From positions 310,001 through 374,000 of the forward strand of contig NZ_WPCV01000001.1 of assembly GCF_018035235.1 (NCBI RefSeq): a stretch of 64,000 nucleotides of DNA, written 5' to 3'. The DNA is from Citrobacter sp. On2M. Lineage in GTDB: Bacteria; Pseudomonadota; Gammaproteobacteria; Enterobacterales; Enterobacteriaceae. Position numbers and translations under genes: made by a program. Under the pieces are notes generated by a model. The model was given only the letters and a program-made list of their open reading frames with translations. It was not told the origin of the DNA and searched no databases. Every line of letters begins with the position of its first letter. Position 1 is the first letter of the stretch. Shown one piece after another: positions 1-7,848 of the stretch.

Positions 1-210
1 CTGAGAATTCCTGACGATATGGCGATTGCCGGTTTCCACGGTCACGACATCGGACAGGTGATGGAGCCGCGTCTGGCGAGCGTGCTCACGCCGCGTGAAC
101 GCATGGGCAGCATTGGCGCTGAACGTCTGCTGGCGCGCATCCGTGGTGAAGCAGTCACACCTAAAATGTTAGATTTAGGTTTCACCTTGTCACCGGGCGG
201 ATCTATTTAA
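1..210 (+). CDS. gntR: GntR, gluconate operon repressor (C-terminal fragment)
   Basis: The reading frame is open from the first base of the window and ends in TAA at 208-210, so only about the last 69 residues of a LacI-family repressor are present. The visible part belongs to the effector-binding, periplasmic-binding-protein-like core; the DNA-binding N-terminus lies outside. The sequence (DMAIAGFHGHDIGQ, then TPRERMG and a C-terminal LSPGGSI) is what I recall for E. coli GntR. In that family the protein represses gntKU and gntT and is released by gluconate. The identity is supported by gntK and gntU downstream and by GntR-type operators in the gap that follows. Confidence 0.93.
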   Translation: MRIPDDMAIAGFHGHDIGQVMEPRLASVLTPRERMGSIGAERLLARIRGEAVTPKMLDLGFTLSPGGSI

Positions 211-290
211 GCCAACAAGTTTGAAGTAGCTCACACTTATACACTTCGAGCACGAATGGATATTGCTTCTCTATTTATCCGGCTGGACAA

Positions 291-316
291 TGTTACCGAT
301 AACAGTTACCCGTAAC
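291..316. promoter_or_regulatory. Tandem GntR operators upstream of gntKU
   Basis: Two adjacent palindromes lie between gntR and gntK: TGTTACCGATAACA at 291-304 and GTTACCCGTAAC at 305-316. Both fit the known GntR operator core (GTTACC-GTAAC type). Similar sites occur upstream of gntT at 29112-29127 and 29253-29268, so one regulator probably controls both loci. Their position 36-61 bases before the gntK start fits repression of a gntKU promoter in this gap. Confidence 0.75.
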
Positions 317-351
317 AATTTCCAGATTCTTGTACCAGTGGGGGCAACGCT

Positions 352-882
352 TTGAGCACGACTAATCATGATCACCACGTTTACGTTCTGATGGGCGTAT
401 CGGGCAGCGGTAAATCTGCTGTAGCCAGTGAAGTGGCGCATCAACTGCAGGCCGCGTTTCTTGATGGCGATTTTCTCCATCCGCGCAGCAACATCATGAA
501 AATGGCTTCTGGTGAGCCACTCAACGATGACGACCGTAAACCGTGGTTACAGGCGCTGAATGACGCCGCCTTTGCGATGCAGCGTACCAACAAGGTTTCG
601 CTGATCGTCTGTTCCGCCCTGAAAAAAGTCTATCGCGACCAGCTGCGCGACGGTAACCCGAACCTCTCTTTCATCTATCTGAAAGGGGATTTTGACGTTA
701 TCGAAAGCCGCCTGAAAGCACGTAAAGGCCACTTCTTCAAAACGCAGATGCTGGTAACTCAGTTTGAAGCGCTGGAAGAACCGGGTGCGAATGAAAACGA
801 TGTACTGGTGGTCGATATCGATCAGCCACTGGACGGTGTGGTCGCCAGCACCATTGAGGTTATTAACCAGGGCAGTAAGTAG
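352..882 (+). CDS. gntK: Gluconate kinase GntK (TTG start)
   Basis: This gene encodes 176 residues, matching thermoresistant gluconokinase, which phosphorylates gluconate with ATP to 6-phosphogluconate in the cytoplasm and feeds the Entner-Doudoroff and pentose phosphate routes. A P-loop GVSGSGKS is at residues 15-22, followed by the family's DGDFLHP acceptor region. The start is TTG at 352, with a G-rich ribosome site (GTGGGGG) a few bases upstream; the N-terminus MSTTNHDHH agrees with the E. coli protein. The stop codon shares one base with the GTG start of gntU, so the two are probably translationally coupled. GntR operators lie just upstream. Confidence 0.95.
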   Translation: MSTTNHDHHVYVLMGVSGSGKSAVASEVAHQLQAAFLDGDFLHPRSNIMKMASGEPLNDDDRKPWLQALNDAAFAMQRTNKVSLIVCSALKKVYRDQLRDGNPNLSFIYLKGDFDVIESRLKARKGHFFKTQMLVTQFEALEEPGANENDVLVVDIDQPLDGVVASTIEVINQGSK

Positions 883-2222
883 TGAGTACATTAACGCTTG
901 TTTTAACAGCAGTAGGGTCCGTTTTATTACTGCTGTTTTTAGTGATGAAGGCGCGTATGCACGCCTTCCTTGCTTTGATGGTGGTGTCTATTGGTGCAGG
1001 TCTCTTTTCCGGTATGCCGCTCGATAAAATCGCGGCAACCATGGAAAAGGGGATGGGCGGCACGCTTGGCTTCCTGGCGATTGTTGTGGCACTGGGGGCG
1101 ATGTTCGGCAAGATTTTGCATGAGACCGGCGCAGTCGATCAAATTGCCGTCAAAATGCTGAAATCCTTCGGTCACAGTCGCGCACATTACGCGATTGGCC
1201 TGGCCGGGCTTATCTGTGCATTGCCGCTGTTCTTTGAGGTGGCAATTGTGCTGCTGATTAGCGTAGCGTTCTCGATGGCGCGTCACACCGGTACCAACCT
1301 GGTTAAATTAGTCATTCCGCTGTTTGCAGGCGTAGCGGCAGCTGCGGCGTTTTTACTGCCAGGGCCAGCGCCGATGTTGCTGGCTTCGCAGATGCACGCT
1401 GACTTTGGCTGGATGATCCTGATTGGCCTGTGTGCCGCGATTCCGGGCATGATTATCGCCGGACCGCTGTGGGGGAATTTCATCAGCCGTTACGTTGAGC
1501 TGAACATTCCTGATGACATTACCGAGCCGCATCTGGGCGAAGGTAAAATGCCGTCCTTCGGCTTTAGCTTGTCGCTGATCCTGCTGCCGCTGGTATTGGT
1601 TGGTTTGAAAACCATCGCCGCGCGTTTTGTGCCGGTTGGTTCTTCAACTTATGAATGGTTTGAGTTTATCGGTCACCCGTTTACTGCGATTCTGGTAGCG
1701 TGTCTGGTGGCGATTTACGGTCTGGCGATTCGCCAGGGTATGCCAAAAGACAAAGTGATGGAGATCTGCGGCCACGCGCTGCAACCGGCGGGGATTATCC
1801 TGCTGGTGATTGGTGCAGGTGGCGTGTTTAAACAGGTGTTGGTTGATTCTGGCGTCGGTCCAGCGCTGGGCGAAGCATTAACCGGAATGGGTCTGCCGAT
1901 TGCCATTACCTGCTTCGTGCTGGCGGCAGCGGTGCGTATCATTCAGGGTTCCGCGACCGTGGCCTGCTTAACGGCGGTCGGTCTGGTGATGCCGGTGATT
2001 GAACAGCTAAACTTCTCCGGTGCGCAGATGGCAGCACTGTCTATTTGTATCGCAGGCGGCTCGATCGTGGTCAGCCACGTTAACGACGCCGGTTTCTGGT
2101 TGTTCGGTAAATTTACCGGCGCAACGGAAGCACAAACGCTGAAGACCTGGACGATGATGGAAACCATCCTCGGCACGGTCGGCGCAATTGTCGGTATGAT
2201 TGCTTTCCAGCTGTTGAGCTGA
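882..2222 (+). CDS. gntU: Low-affinity gluconate transporter GntU
   Basis: The 446-residue product is very hydrophobic and belongs to the GntP family of gluconate:H+ symporters in the inner membrane. It is homologous to GntT encoded at 27776-29092 and shares motifs such as MPLDKI in the N-terminal third and SHVNDAGFWLF near the C-terminus. It starts with GTG at 882 that overlaps the gntK stop (TAGTG), giving one transcriptional unit for uptake and phosphorylation of gluconate. In E. coli GntU is the low-affinity carrier of the GntI system, while GntT is the high-affinity one. Confidence 0.93.
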   Translation: MSTLTLVLTAVGSVLLLLFLVMKARMHAFLALMVVSIGAGLFSGMPLDKIAATMEKGMGGTLGFLAIVVALGAMFGKILHETGAVDQIAVKMLKSFGHSRAHYAIGLAGLICALPLFFEVAIVLLISVAFSMARHTGTNLVKLVIPLFAGVAAAAAFLLPGPAPMLLASQMHADFGWMILIGLCAAIPGMIIAGPLWGNFISRYVELNIPDDITEPHLGEGKMPSFGFSLSLILLPLVLVGLKTIAARFVPVGSSTYEWFEFIGHPFTAILVACLVAIYGLAIRQGMPKDKVMEICGHALQPAGIILLVIGAGGVFKQVLVDSGVGPALGEALTGMGLPIAITCFVLAAAVRIIQGSATVACLTAVGLVMPVIEQLNFSGAQMAALSICIAGGSIVVSHVNDAGFWLFGKFTGATEAQTLKTWTMMETILGTVGAIVGMIAFQLLS

Positions 2223-2230
2223 GTCTTGTT

Positions 2231-2313
2231 GCCCGGTGGCGCTTGCGCTTACCGGGCCTGGAAACGAGCACACATCCGCATCGTAGGCCGGGTAAGCGCA
2301 AGCGCCACCCGGC
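2231..2313. repeat. BIME (two inverted REP units)
   Basis: Two REP sequences face each other: one at 2231-2259 beginning GCCCGGTGGCGCTTGCGC, and its inverted copy at 2284-2313 ending GCGCCACCCGGC. Each can fold into the GC-rich hairpin typical of enteric REPs. It lies directly after gntU and before a small minus-strand gene, so it separates two convergent reading frames. Confidence 0.85.
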
Positions 2314-2316
2314 TTT

Positions 2317-2641
2317 TTACAGCACCATCATACCATCCTCGGTTTTCAACCAGCGCGGCGCTTTCAGCGTGTCGGCGAAATAGCCCACCAAATCCTGCAG
2401 CAAATCACCCGCTACTCGCTCCATATCATCAGAAAGCGTTTTGCTCATCAGTAAATGCGTCAAAAGCTGGCAGTAACGCCCCATCTGGTCTGTTTCAGGC
2501 TCGAAAAGGGGAAAACGGGTCATGACATTCAACCAGCCCTTCAACAACACGCTCGCAGTTATCCGCCAGTTCGGTGAAGTCCGTGGCATGGCTAAAGGGC
2601 AGGGTAAATAAAGAGTGTGAAAAGAGAGGGGGCGTCGCCAT
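2317..2641 (-). pseudogene. Small hypothetical gene split by a frameshift
   Basis: Two overlapping minus-strand frames look like halves of one small protein. Frame A starts with ATG at 2641-2639 (MATPPLFSHSLF...) and reads 48 codons to a TGA at 2497-2495. A second frame is open from 2589 to the stop at 2317 and carries the sequence after PLFEPETDQMGRYCQ and the C-terminus KTEDGMMVL. Around 2504-2515 the coding strand reads TTTTCCCCTTTT; one base fewer in that tract would join the frames into about 107 residues. I do not recognise the family and see no signal peptide or membrane segment. It could be a recent pseudogene, a sequencing error or, less likely, programmed frameshifting. Confidence 0.5.
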
Positions 2642-2870
2642 AGGGCAGTCTCTGAAGGCGTTCAGAAGGCTAATTCTGGCACCTGATTTTGCAGGTGCAG
2701 CGAGAAGATAATGCTTATCCGCGATGCTGGCAAGAGGGTATTCCGGAAGGCGCTTCGCAGAAATGAAAATACGTTTTCTCAGCGGTTTAAAAGCATAAGG
2801 AATACCTGGTATTACAGTGCAATGCCGTTCAGTTGAGCATGTAGGGTGAACATGTGATTATTGCTCAGGG
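2642..2870. other. Intergenic stretch with no recognised feature
   Basis: This stretch lies between the frameshifted small gene and the palindromic element. I see no credible reading frame, REP or strong terminator in it. It may hold the promoter of the minus-strand small gene. Confidence 0.4.
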
Positions 2871-3461
2871 TTCCGTTCACCTCAGTGGTGTCATTTCTCT
2901 GAAGCGCTGATGCCCGTGAACGTGCAAGGGAGGCTCACCGCCGCCTCCCTTGCAACCCAGGCTCCCGGCGGGAAAATCGTCGCTGCGCGAGTTATTCGTC
3001 TTATTCCGTCTGCCTGTCGGGTCGGGGCCGAGCCTGCATCCATGCAGGCCGTCCCCTCTGCCCGCATCCCTGCGGGCAGACCCGGTCAGCCGTCAACACC
3101 TCATCGATTTTCAGCCGGACCAGGGTGTCGCTTCAGCGCTCTGGCTTTCAGCTATATCCGTTTTGCTGTTCAGAGGTATTCAAGTAAACGCTCAGGTGGT
3201 CAGGTGTGGGCTGGTCCGGCTGAAAATTGCCGACGCGTTTCCGTAAGGCCGGGAGAACCCGCAGGGATGCGGGTTCAGGGCGCGTTTTGCATGGACGCTG
3301 CCTCGCGCCCGGCCCGGTAGACTGGAGGAATAAGTGGAGGGAACCACGAAGTGGTAATTTTCCTGCCGGGAGCCGGGATTGTTAAGGGGGCTGCGTAGCC
3401 CCCTTAACACGTTCACTGGTGACGAGATCTCAGAGAAGCAATGAACATAACGTGAACGGAA
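2871..3461. repeat. Palindromic, hairpin-rich element with terminal inverted repeats
   Basis: About 590 bp is built as two diverged arms facing each other around an 87-nt centre. The outer ends are a perfect 10-bp inverted repeat (TTCCGTTCAC at 2871-2880, GTGAACGGAA at 3452-3461). The inner ends are a perfect 17-bp inverted repeat at 3107-3123 and 3211-3227. Shared landmarks occur in the same order in both arms: TTCTCTGA, GTGAACGTG, a strong hairpin, GGCTCCCGGC, and a CCCGCA/TGCGGG hairpin. Hairpins are at 2924-2953, 3032-3049 and 3059-3078 on the left, and 3255-3276 and 3381-3408 on the right. There is no convincing gene, transposase or target-site duplication. It may be a non-autonomous mobile repeat or a structured RNA locus. 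Confidence 0.65.
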
Positions 3462-3499
3462 TCGTTCTCTAAATGCCATGTTCTCCAGCTTCAAAACGG

Positions 3500-4093
3500 T
3501 TACCCCTTCATCCACATCCGTACGCCATCGAGGAACATCTGGGTTGCCATCATCACCAGAATCAGCCCCATCAGGCGCTCCAGCGCGTTCACCCCTTTCT
3601 CCCCGAGCAGACGCAGAAACAGCGACGACTGCAACAGAATCACAAACGTACCGCCCCATGCGATCAGCAGGGCGATTACCAGATGCCCCATCTGATTAGG
3701 ATACTGATGCGACAACAGCATTAATGAAGCCAGGATTGTTGGACCCGCTACCAGCGGGATCGCCAGCGGAACGATAAACGGCTCTTCACCCGCCGGAAGT
3801 CCGGCGCTATTCCCGGTGGCGCTGGGGAAAATCATCTTAATGGCAATCAGGAACAAAATGATGCCCCCGGAAATCGACACGGTTTCCGCGCGCAGATTCA
3901 GAAATGCCAGAATTTTCTCGCCCGCAAACAGGAATATCAGCATCACCAACAGCGCAATGAACAGCTCGCGAATCATAATCGCGCGGCGGCGTTTTGGTTC
4001 GGTATGTTTCAATACGGACATGAAAATGGGCAGGTTTCCAAGCGGATCCATAATCAGAATCAATAAAACTGCTGCAGAAATGATTTCACTCAT
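3500..4093 (-). CDS. yhgN: MarC-family inner membrane protein YhgN
   Basis: The 197-residue product has about six hydrophobic segments and matches E. coli YhgN in length and sequence (MDPLGNLPIF near the N-terminus, LVAGPTILASLM in the middle). It belongs to the UPF0056/MarC family of integral membrane proteins, whose transport substrate is not established. It is divergent from asd, with 191 bp between the starts. Its 3' end comes close to the palindromic element, and I see no clear terminator there. Confidence 0.9.
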   Translation of the reverse strand: MSEIISAAVLLILIMDPLGNLPIFMSVLKHTEPKRRRAIMIRELFIALLVMLIFLFAGEKILAFLNLRAETVSISGGIILFLIAIKMIFPSATGNSAGLPAGEEPFIVPLAIPLVAGPTILASLMLLSHQYPNQMGHLVIALLIAWGGTFVILLQSSLFLRLLGEKGVNALERLMGLILVMMATQMFLDGVRMWMKG

Positions 4094-4284
4094 AAGTCAA
4101 ATTCCCTGATAATTACCGCGGACTTTCTGCTTGCTTGCGCAGCGGGATAAGTCGCATTACTGATGGCTTCGCTATCATTGATTAATTTCACTTGCGACTT
4201 TGGCTGCATTTTGTATGGTGAAGGATATGCCACCAGGACACTGGCATACATACACAGCACACATCTCTGCAGGAAAAAAACGCT

Positions 4285-5391
4285 ATGAAAAATGTTGGTT
4301 TTATCGGCTGGCGCGGTATGGTCGGCTCTGTTCTCATGCAACGCATGGTTGAGGAGCGTGACTTCGACGCCATTCGCCCTGTTTTCTTTTCTACTTCCCA
4401 GCTCGGGCAGGCGGCACCGACGTTCGGTGGAACCGCGACCGGCACGCTTCAGGACGCTTATGATCTGGACGCGCTGAAGGCGCTCGATATCATCGTGACC
4501 TGTCAGGGCGGCGATTATACCAACGAAATCTATCCAAAGCTTCGTGAAAGCGGTTGGCAGGGTTACTGGATTGACGCGGCCTCTTCGCTTCGCATGAAAG
4601 ACGATGCCATCATTATCCTCGATCCGGTTAACCAGGATGTCATCACTGATGGCCTGAATAAAGGGATTAAAACTTTTGTCGGCGGTAACTGCACCGTTAG
4701 CCTGATGCTAATGTCCCTCGGTGGCCTGTTTGCCAACGACCTGGTCGACTGGGTATCTGTAGCGACCTATCAGGCTGCTTCTGGCGGCGGCGCACGTCAT
4801 ATGCGCGAGCTGTTGTCTCAGATGGGCCATTTGTATGGTCATGTGGCCGATGAACTTGCGACGCCGTCCTCTGCTATTCTCGATATCGAACGTAAAGTGA
4901 CGACGCTGTCCCGCAGCGGTGAACTGCCGGTTGATAACTTCGGCGTACCGCTGGCCGGTAGCCTGATTCCGTGGATCGATAAACAGCTCGATAACGGTCA
5001 GAGCCGAGAAGAATGGAAGGGACAGGCGGAGACCAATAAAATTCTTAACACGTCTTCCGTGATCCCGGTTGATGGTCTGTGCGTGCGCGTCGGCGCGCTG
5101 CGCTGCCACAGCCAGGCGTTCACCATCAAACTGAAAAAAGATGTGTCTATTCCGACCGTGGAAGAACTGCTGGCGGCGCACAACCCGTGGGCGAAAGTAG
5201 TACCAAACGATCGTGAAATCACCATGCGTGAGTTAACCCCAGCGGCCGTTACCGGCACGTTGACCACGCCAGTAGGTCGTCTGCGTAAACTGAATATGGG
5301 ACCGGAGTTCCTGTCAGCCTTTACCGTAGGTGACCAGCTGCTTTGGGGCGCTGCGGAGCCATTGCGCCGCATGTTACGTCAACTGGCGTAA
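4285..5391 (+). CDS. asd: Aspartate-semialdehyde dehydrogenase
   Basis: The 368-residue enzyme makes L-aspartate 4-semialdehyde from aspartyl phosphate with NADPH, the branch point to lysine, diaminopimelate, threonine and methionine. The N-terminal NADP-binding motif GWRGMVGS is at residues 8-15. The catalytic cysteine is C136 in GGNCT, and the active-site histidine lies in LRCHSQAF. The ATG at 4285 is preceded by a ribosome site in GCAGGAAA. A strong hairpin terminator follows at 5410-5433, so the gene appears monocistronic. Confidence 0.97.
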   Translation: MKNVGFIGWRGMVGSVLMQRMVEERDFDAIRPVFFSTSQLGQAAPTFGGTATGTLQDAYDLDALKALDIIVTCQGGDYTNEIYPKLRESGWQGYWIDAASSLRMKDDAIIILDPVNQDVITDGLNKGIKTFVGGNCTVSLMLMSLGGLFANDLVDWVSVATYQAASGGGARHMRELLSQMGHLYGHVADELATPSSAILDIERKVTTLSRSGELPVDNFGVPLAGSLIPWIDKQLDNGQSREEWKGQAETNKILNTSSVIPVDGLCVRVGALRCHSQAFTIKLKKDVSIPTVEELLAAHNPWAKVVPNDREITMRELTPAAVTGTLTTPVGRLRKLNMGPEFLSAFTVGDQLLWGAAEPLRRMLRQLA

Positions 5392-5409
5392 TGGTTTGTT
5401 AATGATCAA

Positions 5410-5433
5410 AGGGTGCTAAGTCACCCTTTTTTT
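5410..5433 (+). terminator. Rho-independent terminator of asd
   Basis: The hairpin AGGGTG...CACCCT is followed by seven or more T residues, 18 bases after the asd stop. Its 3' arm (CTAAGTCACCCTT, 5416-5428) is also perfectly complementary to a downstream segment at 5504-5516, so an alternative pairing is possible. Confidence 0.85.
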
Positions 5434-5664
5434 GCGTAATACAGGAGTAAGCGCAGATGTTTCATTTTTTACCAGGAGTAAGATAAAGCATTGGCTATTC
5501 TTTAAGGGTGACTTAGTACCGGAGGTATTAAGTTGTTGCCTGAAGGTGGGACGACGCAGAGAGGATGCACAATTGTGCTGCGCCGTTCAGGTCAAAAAAA
5601 AGTGTCGCTACCTGATGTCGAAGATCAGTTGGAAGGGGTGACACCATAAAACAGGATGACAACC

Positions 5665-7848
5665 ATGTCCGTTCGTATCGATAGAGACGTGATTAATGCG
5701 CTAATTGCAGGCCATTTTGCGGATCCTTTTTCCGTACTCGGTATGCACCAAACTGACGCTGGACTTGAAGTCCGCGCCCTATTACCTGACGCCACCGAAG
5801 TGTGGGTGATCGAACCCAAAACCGGACGCAAAGTCGGCAAGCTGGACTGCCTCGACTCTCGCGGTTTTTTCTGTGCTGTACTTCCCCGCCGTAAAAATTT
5901 CTTTCGCTATCAGTTGGCCGTTGTCTGGCATGGACAGCAGAATCTGATTGATGACCCTTATCGTTTTGGCCCGCTAATCCAGGATATGGATGCCTGGTTG
6001 CTATCTGAAGGTACGCACCTGCGACCTTACGAAACGCTGGGCGCGCATGCGGATACCATGGATGGCGTAACCGGTACGCGCTTCTCCGTATGGGCGCCTA
6101 ACGCGCAACGTGTGTCAGTAGTAGGGCAGTTCAACTACTGGGATGGACGTCGCCACCCGATGCGCCTGCGCAAAGAAAGTGGTATCTGGGAGCTGTTTAT
6201 CCCCGGTGCGCATAATGGTCAGCTGTATAAATACGAGATGATCGATGCGAACGGTAAGCTGCGCATTAAAGCGGATCCTTACGCCTTCGAAGCGCAAATG
6301 CGCCCGGAAACCGCGTCGCTTATCTGCGGTCTGCCGGAAAAAGTGGTGCAAACCGAAGAGCGCAAAAAAGCCAACCAGTTTGATGCGCCAATCTCCATCT
6401 ATGAAGTGCACCTGGGCTCGTGGCGTCGTCATACCGACAATAACTTCTGGCTGAGTTATCGCGAACTGGCGGATCAACTGATCCCCTACGTGAAGTGGAT
6501 GGGCTTTACCCATCTTGAGCTGCTGCCAATTAATGAACACCCGTTTGACGGTAGCTGGGGCTACCAGCCAACCGGTATGTATGCGCCGACCCGCCGTTTC
6601 GGCACGCGTGATGATTTCCGCTATTTTGTGAATGCCGCGCATCAGGCGGGGCTGAACGTCATTCTCGACTGGGTGCCGGGCCATTTCCCGTCGGACGACT
6701 TTGGTCTGGCAGAGTTTGATGGCACCAGGCTGTATGAGCACAGCGACCCACGCGAAGGATATCACCAGGATTGGAACACCCTGATCTACAACTATGGTCG
6801 CCGTGAAGTCAGCAACTACCTGGTCGGCAACGCTCTGTACTGGATTGAACGCTTTGGTATTGATGCGCTGCGCGTGGATGCCGTGGCTTCGATGATTTAT
6901 CGCGACTACAGCCGTAAAGAAGGGGAATGGGTTCCGAACGAATTTGGCGGTCGTGAAAACCTCGAGGCTATTGAGTTTTTACGCAATACCAACCGTATTC
7001 TTGGCGAACAGGTGCCAGGTGCGGTGAGTATGGCGGAAGAGTCCACCGACTTTGCCGGCGTCTCAAGACCGCAGGACATGGGCGGCTTAGGGTTCTGGTA
7101 TAAGTGGAACCTGGGCTGGATGCACGACACGCTGGATTACATGAAACTGGATCCGGTTCATCGTCAGTACCATCACGACAAGCTAACCTTCGGCATGCTG
7201 TACAACTACACCGAGAACTTTGTCCTGCCGTTGTCGCACGATGAAGTGGTGCACGGCAAGAAATCGATCCTCGATCGCATGCCGGGCGATGCGTGGCAGA
7301 AATTTGCCAACCTGCGTGCCTACTATGGCTGGATGTGGGCCTTCCCCGGCAAGAAATTGCTGTTTATGGGCAATGAGTTTGCTCAGGGACGCGAATGGAA
7401 CCATGACGTCAGCCTCGACTGGCACCTGCTGGAAGGCGGCGACAACTGGCACCACGGCGTACAGCGTCTGGTGCGCGATCTGAACCTCACCTATCGTCAT
7501 CACAAAGCGCTGCATGAGCTCGACTTTGATGGCTATGGCTTCGAATGGCTGGTGGTGGATGATAAAGAACGTTCGGTGCTGGCTTTCGTACGTCGTGACA
7601 AGGTGGGTAATGAAATCATCGTTATCAGCAACTTTACGCCAGTGCCGCGCCACGGCTATCGCTTCGGTATTAACCAGCCGGGCAAATGGCGTGAAATTCT
7701 CAATACCGACTCGATGCACTACCACGGCAGCAATACTGGAAATGGCGGCACGGTGCACAGCGATGAGATCGCCAGTCATGGTCGGCAGCACTCACTGAGC
7801 CTTACGTTGCCGCCGCTGGCAACGGTCTGGCTGGTTCGGGAGGGGTAA
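5665..7848 (+). CDS. glgB: 1,4-alpha-glucan branching enzyme GlgB
   Basis: The enzyme (727 residues from this start; E. coli has 728) forms alpha-1,6 branches in glycogen. An N-terminal carbohydrate-binding segment and a central CBM48-type domain ([10 protein letters not shown]) are followed by a GH13 barrel. The nucleophile is in [13 protein letters not shown], the acid/base glutamate in SMAEESTDF, and a conserved histidine-aspartate in [14 protein letters not shown]. An upstream ATG at 5656 is possible, but the AGG at 5653-5655 is too close to it and well spaced for 5665, and MSVRIDRD aligns with the E. coli N-terminus. The stop overlaps the glgX start by one base. Confidence 0.96.
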   Translation: MSVRIDRDVINALIAGHFADPFSVLGMHQTDAGLEVRALLPDATEVWVIEPKTGRKVGKLDCLDSRGFFCAVLPRRKNFFRYQLAVVWHGQQNLIDDPYRFGPLIQDMDAWLLSEGTHLRPYETLGAHADTMDGVTGTRFSVWAPNAQRVSVVGQFNYWDGRRHPMRLRKESGIWELFIPGAHNGQLYKYEMIDANGKLRIKADPYAFEAQMRPETASLICGLPEKVVQTEERKKANQFDAPISIYEVHLGSWRRHTDNNFWLSYRELADQLIPYVKWMGFTHLELLPINEHPFDGSWGYQPTGMYAPTRRFGTRDDFRYFVNAAHQAGLNVILDWVPGHFPSDDFGLAEFDGTRLYEHSDPREGYHQDWNTLIYNYGRREVSNYLVGNALYWIERFGIDALRVDAVASMIYRDYSRKEGEWVPNEFGGRENLEAIEFLRNTNRILGEQVPGAVSMAEESTDFAGVSRPQDMGGLGFWYKWNLGWMHDTLDYMKLDPVHRQYHHDKLTFGMLYNYTENFVLPLSHDEVVHGKKSILDRMPGDAWQKFANLRAYYGWMWAFPGKKLLFMGNEFAQGREWNHDVSLDWHLLEGGDNWHHGVQRLVRDLNLTYRHHKALHELDFDGYGFEWLVVDDKERSVLAFVRRDKVGNEIIVISNFTPVPRHGYRFGINQPGKWREILNTDSMHYHGSNTGNGGTVHSDEIASHGRQHSLSLTLPPLATVWLVREG

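Noticed and set aside
2910-3320. A 136-codon plus-strand frame inside the same element
   Set aside because: It has no ribosome site or recognisable domain and crosses several perfect hairpins; it is better explained by repeat structure.
2871-3461. A retron or group II intron as explanation of the structured element
   Set aside because: There is no reverse transcriptase gene nearby and none of the intron domain landmarks that I can recognise.
3192-3659. A 155-codon minus-strand reading frame across the right arm of the palindromic element
   Set aside because: It runs through hairpins and into yhgN in another phase, has a biased composition rich in Ser, Arg and Gly, and its openness follows from the GC-rich repeat. 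I treat it as a by-product of the element.
5432-5641. A 69-codon frame between asd and glgB
   Set aside because: It starts with TTG in the T-run of the asd terminator, has no ribosome site and no similarity I recognise.
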